Positions 1 to 11,429 of a stretch of 64,000 bases of DNA are shown here, piece by piece (positions within the stretch are counted from its first letter, which is position 1; every line of letters starts with the position of its first letter). The position numbers were made by a program, and so were the translations under genes. The notes below the pieces were generated by a model. The model worked only from the letters and a program-made list of their open reading frames with translations, was not told the DNA's origin and ran no database searches. Source of the stretch: Poa pratensis (Eukaryota; Streptophyta; Magnoliopsida; Poales; Poaceae); contig CAMZMU010000062.1 in NCBI GenBank assembly GCA_947311845.1, positions 52,449,365 to 52,513,364 on the forward strand, read 5' to 3'.

Positions 1-275
1 CATATGAACAACGAGTTGTTCTTGCAGCTGGTGCATGGTGTGAGGGAGTATGATAGCTGCTGCTTGTTGAAAAAGAACTGCACCATAATTACTGGTTTCC
101 CATCATTTCAGTGCACAATTGTTATGAGGATGCTTGCATATGAAACTCATGGAGATGGTCAAGACGGCTGTCTACGCATATTTGAGTCCACAGCTATTCG
201 GTCTATGTAAAGATTTTGCAGAGTGGTGGGTGGTAGTGTTTGGACCTCGCTATTTGAGAGGACGCAATAAAAAAA
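1..275 (+). pseudogene. PIF/Harbinger transposase fragment
   Basis: An open stretch from base 4 encodes residues like the N-terminal part of plant Harbinger (HARBI1/ALP1-like) transposases: a NELFLQLVHGVREYD segment, then a region matching the family's RMLAYG...D..LR..EST pattern. After the in-frame stop at about 208 the similarity continues in another frame up to about 275 (residues like VVFGPRYLRGR), so at least one frameshift is present. Only the start of the DDE domain is visible and the rest is lost or lies left of the window. It is a dead transposon scrap; no TIR or target duplication was found. Confidence 0.6.
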
Positions 276-1177
276 GATAGCTCGGATCATGGCATAAAAC
301 ACAATGAGAGCATTTCCTGCGATGTTTGAACGTATCGGTGGTGTGTAGTGTTTATTTTGTACTAGTACTAGTTTTATTCTTTGAATTAGTAAAACAAAAT
401 GTTCGGCTGCAAATCAAAAATAAAATAAAAACAGCCGGCAGCACATTCAGAGTTTGAACAGGTATGGCTCCTCTTGTGCTATAGGCTCGAGCTCGACCCA
501 GTCGGACGACATGCGCGCAGGCAGCGGCCCGCACGTCGACAGGTTCAGGTTCAGATTCAAACCCAATTTGAAACTTGTGGAAGACCCCGTAGCATTTTTT
601 TCCTGCTGGAACGGTGCTGTTCTACAGCAAAAGAGTCGTGTATACAGTTCACATGAAATTGCTGGTGTAGACTTTCTCCCTTCAGTTTTTGTTTTGTTTT
701 TTTACCACGTAGGTATATATTGGGCAACTATATTCGACCATAACAATTCGTGGGCGACTCCACTCCACGAGTATATCTTTGCACTGACAAGTCCCACTCA
801 AAAACAGCAGCCGGGTATATGAGACATGCAAGATGTGGACGGTGGACCGGCCGGGGTTTCGATGAGTTCGCGAGATTTTACACCTGAAACTTTCAGATGA
901 TTCGCGCAAATTAAGAAGCAACCTCGATGGCTTCGTTAACGTGGACCCGTACATGATAGAGCGCCATGGCTGCTGCCATGTTCTTGTTCGACGCGCGCTC
1001 CGGATGGAGTCCCAGTGTCAGAGGCGTGCGCATGCATGGAGTGGACAATGGTGAGTGAGAACCTCGGCGGCGTTTTCAGACCGGCGGAGCTTGACCTGAA
1101 GGCGAAGGCCGGCGAGGTTAATTCACAGCAAGGCAGCAGCACCGTGGTCTCGGCTGACCAGTTTACCTTACCCACGA
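276..1177. other. Intergenic, no recognised feature
   Basis: Mixed-composition DNA. Short ORFs exist on both strands but none has a recognisable domain, and no splice-consistent model was found. Confidence 0.4.
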
Positions 1178-1223
1178 ACAATCAAGCTAGCCTTCCTCGA
1201 AAAAAAAAAACAATCAAGCTAGC
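1178..1223 (+). repeat. Micro poly(A) insertion with 14-bp direct repeats
   Basis: The 14-mer ACAATCAAGCTAGC is present at 1178-1191 and again at 1210-1223. Between them lie 18 bases: a CTTCCTCG stub followed by ten A. This is what an extremely 5'-truncated LINE/SINE insertion with a target-site duplication would look like. Similar sites occur at 11430, 14926, 30964, 33752 and 58307. Confidence 0.6.
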
Positions 1224-1317
1224 AGCAATCATCATGTTGATGTCTCGCTCGAGCTCCATCGGGCTGTTGGGTTTCGCGCACGGATCGATCGCATCAACAT
1301 ATCACGAACACGACGCA

Positions 1318-1624
1318 CTCAAAATCTTATAGCCAAGGGCTTGTATCGTGCCCTTTATTTTTCTTTATTTCTCTCAATTTTCTGGATACAAAAACTTCCG
1401 TAGCCTCTTGTGTATATATACACAAGAAACAAACCGACTCACCTCCTAGTACTACTCAGACTAGGACATATCTAATACCATCGGTACATGCAAACCCACT
1501 ATTACTCCAACTAGTACTACCAGGTACGTGCTAACTAGGAAACTATCTAAAATCACCTAGCTAGGAAACTAACTCAACTTGACACTTTCCAAAACTAGTA
1601 CAACTAGTTTGGATTATTTCAACA
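1318..1624 (-). repeat. 3' LTR (partial) of the 1.8-kb element
   Basis: Aligned with 2790-3097 at high identity for about 290 bases, weakening leftward of 1345. Ends on the + strand in ...CAACA, preceded on the minus strand by the polypurine tract. Confidence 0.7.
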
Positions 1625-2663
1625 TTCTCCTCCTAATCCAAACTTGTCGTCTCCTTGTGCTTTTCGTCGTTTTAACTCACTGCAGCTTCACAACTCGATG
1701 ACTCAACTCAACGTGTCCTTCGGATTACCAGCCCACGCTCGCGTCTTAGCGTGCCACATGCAGACTAAATGCATAGTCTCATGCGGAACACATCTTAACC
1801 GGTCCGCATCCATCTTCACGTTGGTATTCGTCTTCTCGTTGAGACACGCAGATAGCCACCCGCCATCTTGTCTCCGCCCACGTCTTCGCCCCTTGGAGAT
1901 ACACCTTCACTGGAGCACCTCGACCGTGACGTCTCACGTCTTCGCCCCTTGGAGATACACCTCACTGGAGTCCCTCAACCGTGACGCGCTTGAACTGCAA
2001 CGAACATCCCGCAGACCAACACTTGGACACAACTTTACTCCTCATCCCTGTTGTCGGTGACGCATCTTACCGAACAACGCTTTACGTCTGGCGGCAACAC
2101 AACTCGTCATGTACGCACAACACATCTTTTCGTACATGAACTCGCCAGAACTTGATACGTTTGCCGAAGATCGAACACACGATCTCGTGGCAATTCCACT
2201 AGTCCAACGGCAACACAACTCGCCGTATACGGGCAACACAACTTTCGCATACGAACTCGCCGGAATTTCGATCACGAACGGAACCGCAAGGACACAATAT
2301 CCTTTTTCCGCTCGCTCCTCCACACAATTTTCTCTGCTAGTAACACAACCGCGGAAGAAAATGTCACAGCCACGAGCTCTTGGACGCATCTTGCAAGAAC
2401 TCATACGCACACCTCGATAACCTCATTCAACCTCCCCCCGCATGACGATCTTGACGAGATTTTACAGTACCGCGCCTCGGCACCACCGCTCCCACCAACG
2501 ATCGGCTACCTCCTCCGACTTGCCTGATGACAACCGCTGTCGTCTCCTCCGTGTCGCTCCGCTGAACGACGATCGCCCGCCCCGAGGCGCTATTACGGGT
2601 CGCCTCCCCGGGGCAAGCGTGGCTTCAAATCTTCAACCTCGCTCTGATACAAATTATTAGCTT

Positions 2664-3097
2664 TGTCCAAGGATCGAACGCACGATCTCGCGGCAACTCG
2701 GCGACGGAAACGCAAGGACGTGGATTTCCTTTAACCGTCGTGCTGACGCTAACACAAACGTCAGGACCAGAACACGCACACTAACGCAACAACAAAAATA
2801 GATCGCCAAAGGCACGTCTCGTGCCCTTTGTTTTTCTTTATTTCTCTCAATTTTCTGGATACAAAAACTTCCGTAGCCTCTTGTGTATATATACACAAGA
2901 AACAAACCGACTCACCTCCTAGTACTACTCAGACTAGGACATATCTAATACCATCGGTACATGCAAACCGACTATTACTCCAACTAGTACTACCACGTAC
3001 TTGCTAACTAGGTAACTATCTAAAATCACCTAGCTAGGAAACTAACTCAACTTGACACTTTCCAAAACTAGTACAACTAGTTTGGATTATTCCAACA
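2664..3097 (-). repeat. 5' LTR of the 1.8-kb element
   Basis: On the minus strand it runs from TGTTGG to about ...GGACA, roughly 434 bp. It is followed after a 10-base spacer by the Met-type primer-binding site. It contains a TATATATACACAAG stretch that may hold the promoter. Confidence 0.65.
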
Positions 3098-3404
3098 CGG
3101 CCCCCATGGCGGCCTTGTTCCACCGTTAGTCTCGTTAGAACAATCAAGCGGCGACTTTGTTTGCGGGGAGAGACTTTGGGGAAGGAGAGTACGACAGAGC
3201 CCCGGCTGGGTTTCGGCTGTTCAGTGCACCGGTCGCGGCGGCAGCCGCAGGCAGCTTACCAGGAAGCAGGGTGAGAGCATCGGACAATTCGGATGTGTCC
3301 ACTCGCCACTCCTCCTTCACTGATGTGATGCTCGGAGACGGTAGGTGCGCCAGAGCTTGTTGCGGCGATTGCGACTGAAAGCGTTTTATCAAGACTCTAA
3401 TAAG
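3098..3404. other. GC-rich single-copy-looking fragment
   Basis: Both strands are open here (3157-3378 on +, 3144-3392 on -). The minus frame is rich in Ser, Pro and Ala with a run of five Ala, as in low-complexity parts of plant transcription factors, but no domain is recognised. It could be an exon fragment; I cannot assign a function. Confidence 0.25.
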
Positions 3405-3406
3405 TA

Positions 3407-3517
3407 CTCCCTCTGTTCCAAATTAGTTGACACACATATCTGTATCTAGACACTAAACAAGTATAGATACATTCGTATTTGGACAAAGGCAAGTCAACTA
3501 ATTTGGAACAGAGGGGG
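3407..3517. mobile_element. Stowaway MITE (111 bp)
   Basis: Inverted repeats CTCCCTCTGTTCCAAATTAG / CTAATTTGGAACAGAGGGGG are flanked by TA on both sides (3405-3406 and 3518-3519). This is the structure of a Tc1/mariner-derived Stowaway MITE, mobilised by a transposase encoded elsewhere. Confidence 0.92.
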
Positions 3518-3568
3518 TAATAACAACCCTATCCTGCTTCTCTTTTTTTCTGTCAGGTAATAACAACC
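3516..3568. repeat. 13-bp direct repeat around a 27-bp insert
   Basis: GGTAATAACAACC occurs at 3516-3528 and 3556-3568. The left copy uses the last two bases of the Stowaway MITE, so the event postdates the MITE. The 27-bp insert has an internal T run that does not abut the repeat, so it fits filler DNA from break repair as well as retroposition. Confidence 0.5.
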
Positions 3569-3986
3569 ATGTCCAATCGCAGTAGATAACGATCAAGATG
3601 TCTGATATGATCCTCGGATACGCGTAGGTTTGGATGAAAATGCAACTCCATATGTATGAGGATCTCCCCCGCTTATTTTGAGACGTTCAAATGCTTTACC
3701 TTATCAATAATTTCTGGATTTATGTAATCTAATTTTTAGATTCATGTACTAACAAGATATTTTTGTACATGCATTGACAAAAAAAAACACGCATTAATAT
3801 TTTTGTTTGTTTTACAAATACATCAATTAGTAGGAATAATATCATTAGTTGGATGTAAATCGACGGTCATGATAAAGGGGGAGATACTCATAGTTATGAA
3901 AAAGCTGTGTTGCAACATGAAGATGGTGTTTATCTAGTCATTCACAAAATGAGATATGCTTTTTTTAGCTATTCATGTGATCTTTA
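3569..3986. other. AT-rich intergenic DNA
   Basis: No gene seen. A weak direct repeat, ACATGCATT / ACACGCATT at 3767-3775 and 3787-3795, surrounds an A-rich 11-base insert and may be another micro-insertion. Confidence 0.3.
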
Positions 3987-4330
3987 TTAGATGACCGAGC
4001 TCCCGCGTTTGCCCACGAGCCCGGCTTTAACCGTGTCAAATAGGGAGGGCGCGGAGGGTCGATCGTTGTTTGAAGACGGCCATGTTGTGATGCTTCCAGA
4101 TCTCAAGGCCGTAAGCATGATAATTGAAGAGATTCTCTTGGGGAACGGGTGAGGGGTGGATTGTATCGTCATCATCCACCAATCCATGAAGCCGTCCCCC
4201 ACACCTAGAGGTCTAGAAGCAATCGAGTTCAAGGCAGCACCACATGCCATATCGTACTTGAGAAGGGGCAGCCAGTGATAAGGTGCTTCATCGTCTCCGC
4301 CTCCTGGCCCAGAGCGGGCAGCTTGCGGGG
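3987..4330 (-). pseudogene. LINE reverse-transcriptase C-terminal (zf-RVT) fragment, downstream part
   Basis: On the minus strand, residues like QEAETMKHLITGCPFS, then a WWMMTIQSTPHPF segment, then EIWKHHNMAVF match the zinc-binding C-terminal tail of plant L1-type LINE ORF2. The similarity jumps between reading frames at least twice, so it is decayed. At its 5' side (base 4330) it is cut by the 6.3-kb LTR element; the upstream continuation reappears at 10642. No poly(A) tail or target duplication is visible. Confidence 0.7.
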
Positions 4331-5642
4331 TGATGTCTACGTGTCCTTCTATTCTTGTAGACAGTGTTGGGCCTCCAAGAGCAGAGGTTTGTAGAACAGC
4401 AGCAAGTTTCCCTTAAGTGAATCACCCAAGGTTTATCGAACTCAGTGAGGTAGAGGTCAAAGATATTCCTCTCAAGCAACCCTGCAATTAAGATACAAGA
4501 AGTCTCTTGTGTCCCCAACACACCCAATACACTTGTCAGATGTATAGGTGCACTAGTTCGGCGAAGAGATAGTGAAATACAAGTGATATAGATGATTATA
4601 AGTGGTAATTGCAATCTGGAATAAAAATGGCAGCAAGCAAACATGTAGCAGAACTTGTTGTAAACGGTGTTTCAATGCTTAGAAACAAGGCCTAGGGATC
4701 ATACTTTCACTAGTGGACACTCTCAACAATGATCTCATAATGAATAAATAAAAGCTACTCTTAAACACTCTCTTGTTGGATAACAAACACCATTCATTGT
4801 GTAGGGCTACAAAAGCACACCTCAAGCCGGAGTAAACAAGCGCCACAACGTCATAAAGGAATCACACACGGTGCACACACTGTCACCTTTACACCGTGGA
4901 GAGTACCGGAGTTCATATTAAAGTAACCTCTAGAGTGCATAATAGATAAAGAGTAACATCTACTTATTCAACTAGATTACAAAGCTCATGATCACATAAA
5001 GATCACACCATGGGAGAGAGAGATGAACCACATAGCTACCGGTAGAGCCCTCAGCCTCGGGGGAGAACTACTCCCTCCTCATCATGGGAGTCAGCAGCGG
5101 CGATGAAGATGGCGGTGGAGTCGATGGAGATGACTCCGGGGGCAATTCCCCGTCCCGGCAGCGTGCCGGAACAGAGATTCTGTCCCCCGAAACTTGTCGT
5201 CGATGGCGGCGGCGCTGCGGAACTCTTCTGGAAATATGACTTGTTTTTAGGGTTTTCGCGTCTGAGGCAATATATAGGCGAAGGGGCGATGTCGGTGGAG
5301 GTCCGAGGGGCCCAACCACCTGTGGCGCGGCAAGGGGCCCACCCGCGCCGGGTGTGGTTTGGCCACCTCGGCGCCCTCCTTCGTCTCTCCTTCGGACTCC
5401 GTGACGGTGCTGGAAAAATAGGGACGTGGCCTTTTGTTTCGTGCAATTCCGAGAATATTCGCAGAAGTACTTTTCTGAAACCAAAAACAGCAGAAAACAG
5501 GGAACTGGCACTGTGGCATCTTGTTAATAGGTTAGTCCCAGAAAATGCATAAAAGTGATATGAAGTGTATATAAAACATGTAGCAAATGGTATAATATAA
5601 GCATGGAACATCAGAAATTATGGATACGTTGGAGACGTATCA
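4331..5642 (-). repeat. 3' LTR of the 6.3-kb element
   Basis: 1312 bp. Long open frames on both strands inside it are repeated in the other LTR and are not genes. Confidence 0.93.
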
Positions 5643-8276
5643 AGCATCCCCAAGCTTAGTTCTACTCGTCCTCGAGTAGGTAAAACGATAACAACAAATA
5701 ATTTCTGAGGAGACATGCTTTCACACAATCTTGATCAATATATTGCAAGGCTCATGTCATGAATGAAGTGACTCAAAGCAATGGTCTATAGTTTGCTAAC
5801 AATAGATAAAGAGTAAACAATGAATCATATAAGCAAAAACTTTTCATGAATAGTACTTTCAAGACAAGCATCAAAAAGTTTTGCATAAGAGGTAACTCAT
5901 AAAGCAATAGATTCAAAGTAAAAGGCATTGAAGCAACACAAAGGATGATTAAGTTTCAGCATTTGCTTTCAACTTGTAACATGTATATCTCATGGATAGT
6001 TGTCAACATAAAGCAATATAACAAGTGCAATAAGTAAATATGTAAGAATCAATGCACACAAAGTTGACACAAGTGTTTGCTTCTAAGATAGAAAGGAGTA
6101 GGTAAACTGACTCAACATAAAGTAAAAGATAGGCCCTTCGCAGAGGGAAGCAGGGATTAAATCATGTGCTAGAGCTTTTTAAGTTTTCGAAAGCATATAG
6201 AGAGCACAAAATAAGTATTTGAGAGGTGTTTGTTGTTGTCAACGAATGGTAGTGGGCACTCTAACCCCCTTGTCAACCAGACTTTCAAGAGCGGCTCCCA
6301 TGAAGGACGTTATCTCTACCAGCAAGGTAGATCATCCCTCTTCTCTTTTGTTTACACATGTATTTTAGTTTCTTTATAGATGACACTCCTCCCAACCTTT
6401 TGCTTACACAAGCCATGGCTAACCGAATCCTCGGGTGCCTTCCAACATTCACATACCATGGAGGAGTGTCTATTGCAAATTAAGTTGCTTACTGATAAAT
6501 CAGGGCAAAACATGTGAAGAGAATTATTAATGAAAGTTGTAATTAATTGGGGCTGGGCACCCCGTTGCCAGCTCTTTTTGCAAATTATTGGATAAGCGGA
6601 TGTATATGCCACTAGTCCATTGGTGAAAGTCTGTCAGAAGTAAATGACAAGATTGAAAGATAAAACACCACATACTTCCTCATGAGCTATAAAACATTGA
6701 CACAAATAAGGAGTAATAAAGTTTTGAATAGTTTAAAGGTAGCACATGAAATATTTACTTGGAATGGCAGGAAATACCACATAGTAGGTAGGTATGGTGG
6801 ACACAAATGGCATGGGTTTTGGCTCAAGTTTTGGATGCACGAGAAGCATTCCCTCTCAGTACAGAGTTTAGGCTAGCAAGGTTGTTTGAAGCAAACACAA
6901 GTATAAACCGGTACAGCAAGAATCACATAAAAACATATTGCAAGTATTATAAGACTCTACACTGTCTTCCTTGTTGCTCAAACATTTTACCAGAAAATAT
7001 CTAGACCTTAGAGAGAACAAATATGCATCCCAAGTCTCAACAAGCTCTACGGTAGTTCTCCACTACTAGGCTTTAACTACATGATGCAAGAGCTTAAACA
7101 TGATCTACTTGAGAGCTCAAAACAATTGCAAAGCATCAAATCAAAACAAGACAATGATCTACAAGAATGCATATGTCTTTTCCAATACCAACTACTACAT
7201 GTAGCATTTTCTTTCTTCCAAACAAACACCAATCAATTTATTTAAACATAAACTCTCCAAATGATAATATAATGCAGCAAGAGAGTATTTATAAACAAGT
7301 GCTAACAGCTCGAAGAGATGCATGAAAAACAGGAGCTAAAAGCACTGCAGTAGCTAGTTAAGAATACTCAACAAATATAAGTGAAGAACATGAGTATTCA
7401 CATGAAAAAGCGGAGCGTGTCTCTCTCCCACACAAGGATTGCTAGGATCCGAATTTATTCAAACAAAAACAAAAATAAAAGCACACAGACGCTCCAAGTA
7501 AAGCGCATAAGATGTGAAAGAATTAAAATATAGTTTCACTAGAGATGACCTGATAAGTTGTTGATGAAGAAGGGGATGCCTTGGGCATCCCCAAGCTTAG
7601 ACGCTTGAGTCTCTGAATATGGTTGGGATGAACCACGGGGGCATCCCCAAGCTTAGGCTTTTCACTCTTCTTGATCACATAATATCACCCTTCTCGCTTG
7701 ATCCTTGAAAACTTCCTTCACACCAAACTCAAGACAGTTCTCATTAGAGGGTTAGTGCATAATCAAAAATTCTCATATTCTGTAATGATACAATCATTAA
7801 AGCTTCTGGACATTAGCTACAGCCACCAATGCTTTGTGGAGCAAAGAAATCCACACAAACATAGTAAAAGAGCGAATGCAAAACAAAAGGCAGAATCTGT
7901 CAAAAACAGAACAGTCTGAAGACGAATTTTTTCGAGGCACTTAAGTTGCTCAGATGGAAGGTCCAATTGAAAGTTGCGTACATATCTGAGGAAGATGCGT
8001 GATTTTTTCAGAATTTTTGAATTTTCTACAGGGAGAAAAGCTCAAATTCGTGACAGCTAAAAATCTGTTCTGCGCAGAAATCCAAATCTTGCATCAACTT
8101 TCAATAAAACTTTACTTGGCACAACAATGCAATAAAATAAAGATACAAAGGAGTTGCTACAGAAGTAACAAACCTTGACTCAAAACAAAAAAAAAAAAAA
8201 TAACAGAAAATAAAAACAATGGGTTGTCTCCCATAAGCGCTTTTCTTTAAAGCCTTTTAGCTAGGCATAGTGATTT

Positions 8277-9154
8277 TTATGATGCCCACATAAAGATGAG
8301 AGTTGAAACATAAAAGAGAGCATCAAGAAGCATATATAAAACATGTTTAAATCTAACACTCTTTCTATGCATAGGAGTCTTGTAAGAAAACAAGTCAATG
8401 AAGAACAAAGTGACTAGCATAGAAATGCAAAACAAGTGTAACTTCAAAAATTTCAACATAAAGAGAGAAGACTTAATATTATTGTGATATATGAAATCGT
8501 GTCTCCCTCTCTCATAAGGACCAGTAGGTCTTAAAGTACCCAGCAAATAAAAGCAAATCAAGAGAAAGCTCAAAACATTCATCATAAAGAGAAGAAATTT
8601 AGTAACATGAAGATTTCTATAACCATACTTTCCTCTCTCAAAATAATTTTCAGCGGCATCATGAATAAACTCAACAATATAGCTATCACATAAAGCATTC
8701 TTATCATGATCCACATGCATAAAGTATCATTACTCTCCACATAAGCATAATCATTTATTAGTAATAGTGGAGTAAAAGTATCACATCCATCATTGTAATC
8801 ATCATAAATTGCAGGCATAGTATAATCATAATAAACTTTATCCTCCATAGTAGGTGGCACCAAAATACCACTATCATTATAATCATCATAAATTGGAGGC
8901 AAAGTATCATCAAAGAAAATTTTCTCCTCAAAACTTGGGGGACTAAAAATATCATATTCATCAAAACCAGCTTCCCCAAGCTTAGAGCTTTGCATAGCAT
9001 TAGCAATAATGGTGTTCAAAGCATTTATAGTAATAACATTGCTACCATCATGCAAATAATTTTCCATAGGTTTTTTAATTTTCTCTTCAAAAGCATCATG
9101 TCCTAATTCAATATAAAGTTCATAAAGATCTCTAATTTTTTTGTTGTTTTCCAT
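8277..9154 (-). pseudogene. Element-encoded acidic/membrane ORF, frameshifted
   Basis: The minus-strand ORF begins MENNKKIRDLYELY at 9154, about 145 bases inside the primer-binding site, the first ORF of the element. It contains two acidic tyrosine-rich repeats (PPIYDDYNDSG and PAIYDDYNDG, residues about 86-125). Around 8700 the frame shifts: the natural continuation, with hydrophobic leucine/phenylalanine-rich segments that look membrane-spanning, lies in another frame down to 8277. I recognise this ORF as one recurrently found in non-autonomous Triticeae LTR elements; its function is not known to me. It is not a standard gag: no zinc knuckle is present. Confidence 0.6.
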
Positions 9155-9299
9155 TAAGCCTAACTAGTGAAAATAAAAACAAGAAACAAAAAGAAATAAT
9201 TGCAGAATCTAAAGGAAATAACTTCGAGCACTCACACACTAGCAACAATACTAGAAAATAGCTTTGTAGCCAGAGGATGTGAATACCTTTTACCTTACC

Positions 9300-9317
9300 T
9301 CCCCGGCAACGGCGCCA
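9300..9317 (-). other. Primer-binding site of the 6.3-kb element
   Basis: The minus strand reads TGGCGCCGTTGCCGGGGA, the 18-base site used by many Triticeae Gypsy elements, 10 bases inside the 5' LTR. Confidence 0.85.
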
Positions 9318-9327
9318 GAAAATAGCT

Positions 9328-10641
9328 TGATGTCTACGTGTGCTTCTATTCTTGTAGACAGTGTTGGGCCTCCAAGAGCAGAGGTTTGTAGAACAGCAGC
9401 AAGTTTCCCTTAAGTGAATCACCCAAGGTTTATCGAACTCAGGGAGGTAGAGGTCAAAGATATCCTCTCAAGCAACCCTGCAATTAAGATACAAGAAGTC
9501 TCTTGTGTCCCCAACACACCCAATACACTTGTCAGATGTATAGGTGCACTAGTTCGGCGAAGAGATAGTGAAATACAAGTGATATGGATGATTATAAGTA
9601 GTAACTGCAATCTGAATAAAATGGCAGCAAGCAAACATGTAGCAGAACTTGTTGTAAACGGTGTTTCAATGCTTAGAAACAAGGCCTAGGGATCATACTT
9701 TCACTAGTGGACACTCTCAACAATGATCTCATAACTGAATAAGTAAAAGCTACTCTTAAACACTCTCTTGTTGGATAACAAACACCATTCATTGTGTAGG
9801 GCTACAAAAGCACACCTCAAGCCGGAGTAAACAAGCGCCACAACGTCATAAAGGAATCACACACGGTGCACACACTGTCACCTTTACACCGTGGAGAGTA
9901 CCGGAGTTCATATTAAAGTAACCTATAGAGTGCATAATAGATAAAGAGTAACATCTACATGTTCAACTAGATTACAAAGCTCATGATCACATAAAGATCA
10001 CACCATGGGAGAGAGAGATGAACCACATAGCTACCGGTAGAGACCTCAGCCTCGGGGGAGAACTACTCCCTCCTCATCATGGGAGTCAGCAGCGGCGATG
10101 AAGATGGCGGTGGAGTCGATGGAGATGACTCCGGGGGCAATTCCCCGTCCCGGCAGCATGCCGGAACAGAGATTCTGTCCCCCGAAACTTGTCGTCGATG
10201 GCGGCGGCGCTGCGGAACTCTTCTGGAAATATGACTTCGTTTTTAGGGTTTTCGCGTCTGAGGCAATATATAGGCGAAGGGGCGATGTCGGTGGAGGTCC
10301 GAGGGGCCCAAACCACCTGTTGGCGCGGCAAGGGGCCCACCCGCGCCTGGGTGTGGTTTGGCCACCTCGGCGCCCTCCTTCGTCTCTCCTTCGGACTCCG
10401 TGACGGTGCTGGAAAAATAGGGACGTGGCCTTTTGTTTCATGCAATTCCGAGAATATTCGCAGAAGTACTTTTCTGAAACCAAAAACAGCAGAAAACAGG
10501 GAACTGGCACTGTGGCATCTTGTTAATAGGTTAGTCCCAGAAAATGCATAAAAATGATATAAAGTGTATATAAAACATGTAGCAAATGGTATAATATAAG
10601 CATGGAACAACAGAAATTATGGATACGTTGGAGACGTATCA
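9328..10641 (-). repeat. 5' LTR of the 6.3-kb element
   Basis: 1314 bp, nearly identical to 4331-5642. Confidence 0.93.
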
Positions 10642-10672
10642 CGGGTGAGGAAGTCATCGTTGCGCCAGTAAG
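10642..10672 (-). pseudogene. LINE zf-RVT fragment, upstream part
   Basis: The minus strand encodes residues like WRNDDFLTR that run in frame up to the LTR insertion point, where the fragment at 3987-4330 continues. The two pieces are the halves of one LINE relic split by the LTR element. Confidence 0.55.
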
Positions 10673-10689
10673 GTTAGTGTTTCATTTTT

Positions 10690-10985
10690 CCTATTTCCCT
10701 TTTTTATGTTTCTTTTTCCCTTTTTCATTTAGATGTTTTCCATTTTATGTTATATTTTAAAAAATTGCACGATTGTTTATTGTTTAATACATGAACACTT
10801 TTTAAACCAAATGCACAATTATTTTCTACTGTATGAACATATGTTTTCTCACATGAACATTCTTTTAACCTTGGGAATTTTTTATCTACATGGACATTTT
10901 TAAACTTTGTGAACATTTTTATAAATGTCATGATTTTTTTTAATCCATAAAATTTTCTCACAGATTTCAAAAAAGACTTATTCTG
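10690..10985. repeat. AT-rich repeat with recurring TGAACA motifs
   Basis: Repeated short motifs (ATGAACA followed by T or A runs) make up this block. A similar block lies at 34720-35400. These are typical of decayed transposon interiors in Triticeae, but I cannot place the family. Confidence 0.4.
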
Positions 10986-11087
10986 TTTATGCGCTGCTCT
11001 AGAAACGGCCCGTTAACAGAAGCTTCACGTGTTGTATTCCAATCGGACGCAATGAGCGTCCTATAGGAGCTTCCCGTGAATGCTAAC

Positions 11088-11294
11088 GGCCCCCTTCTTT
11101 TCAGCTTATTTTCCAGATTCTCCTAGAAGCTACCCTTCATCAGGTTCTCCCAGAATCTCGTTTTTTAAATTTAGTAAACTTCTAAATTTGTCTTATTTAG
11201 AAGTTTAACAAATTTAAAAAACGAGATTCTGGGAGAAACTGATGAAGGGTAGCTTCTGGGAGAATCTGAAAAATAATCTGAAAAGAAGAGGGCC
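11088..11294. mobile_element. Foldback MITE (about 207 bp)
   Basis: Almost the whole stretch is one imperfect inverted repeat. The left arm (GGCCCCCTTCTTTTCAGCTT at its tip, then AGATTCTCC...AGAATCTCG) pairs with the right arm ending AAGAGGGCC, with only a few bases in the loop near 11190. No convincing target duplication was found, so the superfamily is uncertain. An RNA from this locus would form a long hairpin. Confidence 0.7.
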
Positions 11295-11429
11295 AACATG
11301 TGGCGCAGTACCGAGATTTTACTATTGTAAAAGAATGGGCCCTGAGCCTATAATCCGTGGACCGTGGTCTTCTACATCTCGTGGGTTATCGTACCCAGCT
11401 GCTTCATGGCCTTCTTTCTTGGTAGTTTT

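Larger units (their letters stand above)
1318..3097 (-). mobile_element. Non-autonomous Copia-like LTR retrotransposon
   Basis: Two direct repeats of about 300 aligned bases (about 1318-1624 and 2790-3097) bound a 1-kb interior. Read on the minus strand, the right copy starts TGTTGGAATAATCC and is followed by a primer-binding site TTTGTATCAGAGC (2641-2653), matching the initiator-Met tRNA type used by Copia elements. A purine tract ending GGAGGAGAA lies directly before the left copy (1625-1639), so the element is oriented minus. The interior has no gag or pol. It contains a tandem duplication of about 57 bp (1879-1990) and diverged copies of a segment with ACACAACTCG (about 2089 and 2206). 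The outer part of the left LTR is diverged or lost, and no target duplication could be confirmed. It must depend on proteins from another element. Confidence 0.75.
4331..10641 (-). mobile_element. 6.3-kb non-autonomous Gypsy-like LTR retrotransposon
   Basis: Two nearly identical LTRs of about 1.31 kb (4331-5642, 9328-10641) differ by only scattered substitutions and 1-2 bp indels, so insertion was recent. Read on minus, the LTR begins TGATACGTCTCCAACGTATC, the start common to many Triticeae Gypsy families. The minus-strand 5' LTR is followed after 10 bases by the primer-binding site TGGCGCCGTTGCCGGGGA (complement at 9300-9317). The purine-rich CTAAGCTTGGGGATGC lies just before the 3' LTR. The target duplication is CGGGG (4326-4330) against CGGGT (10642-10646). 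The interior carries a single broken ORF and no pol, so movement would need another element's enzymes. Both ends lie in one LINE fragment. Confidence 0.93.

Noticed and set aside
5051..5611. Long overlapping ORFs on both strands, repeated at 10046-10610
   Set aside because: They lie inside the two LTRs of the 6.3-kb element, are copied with it and are interrupted differently in each LTR; no domain.
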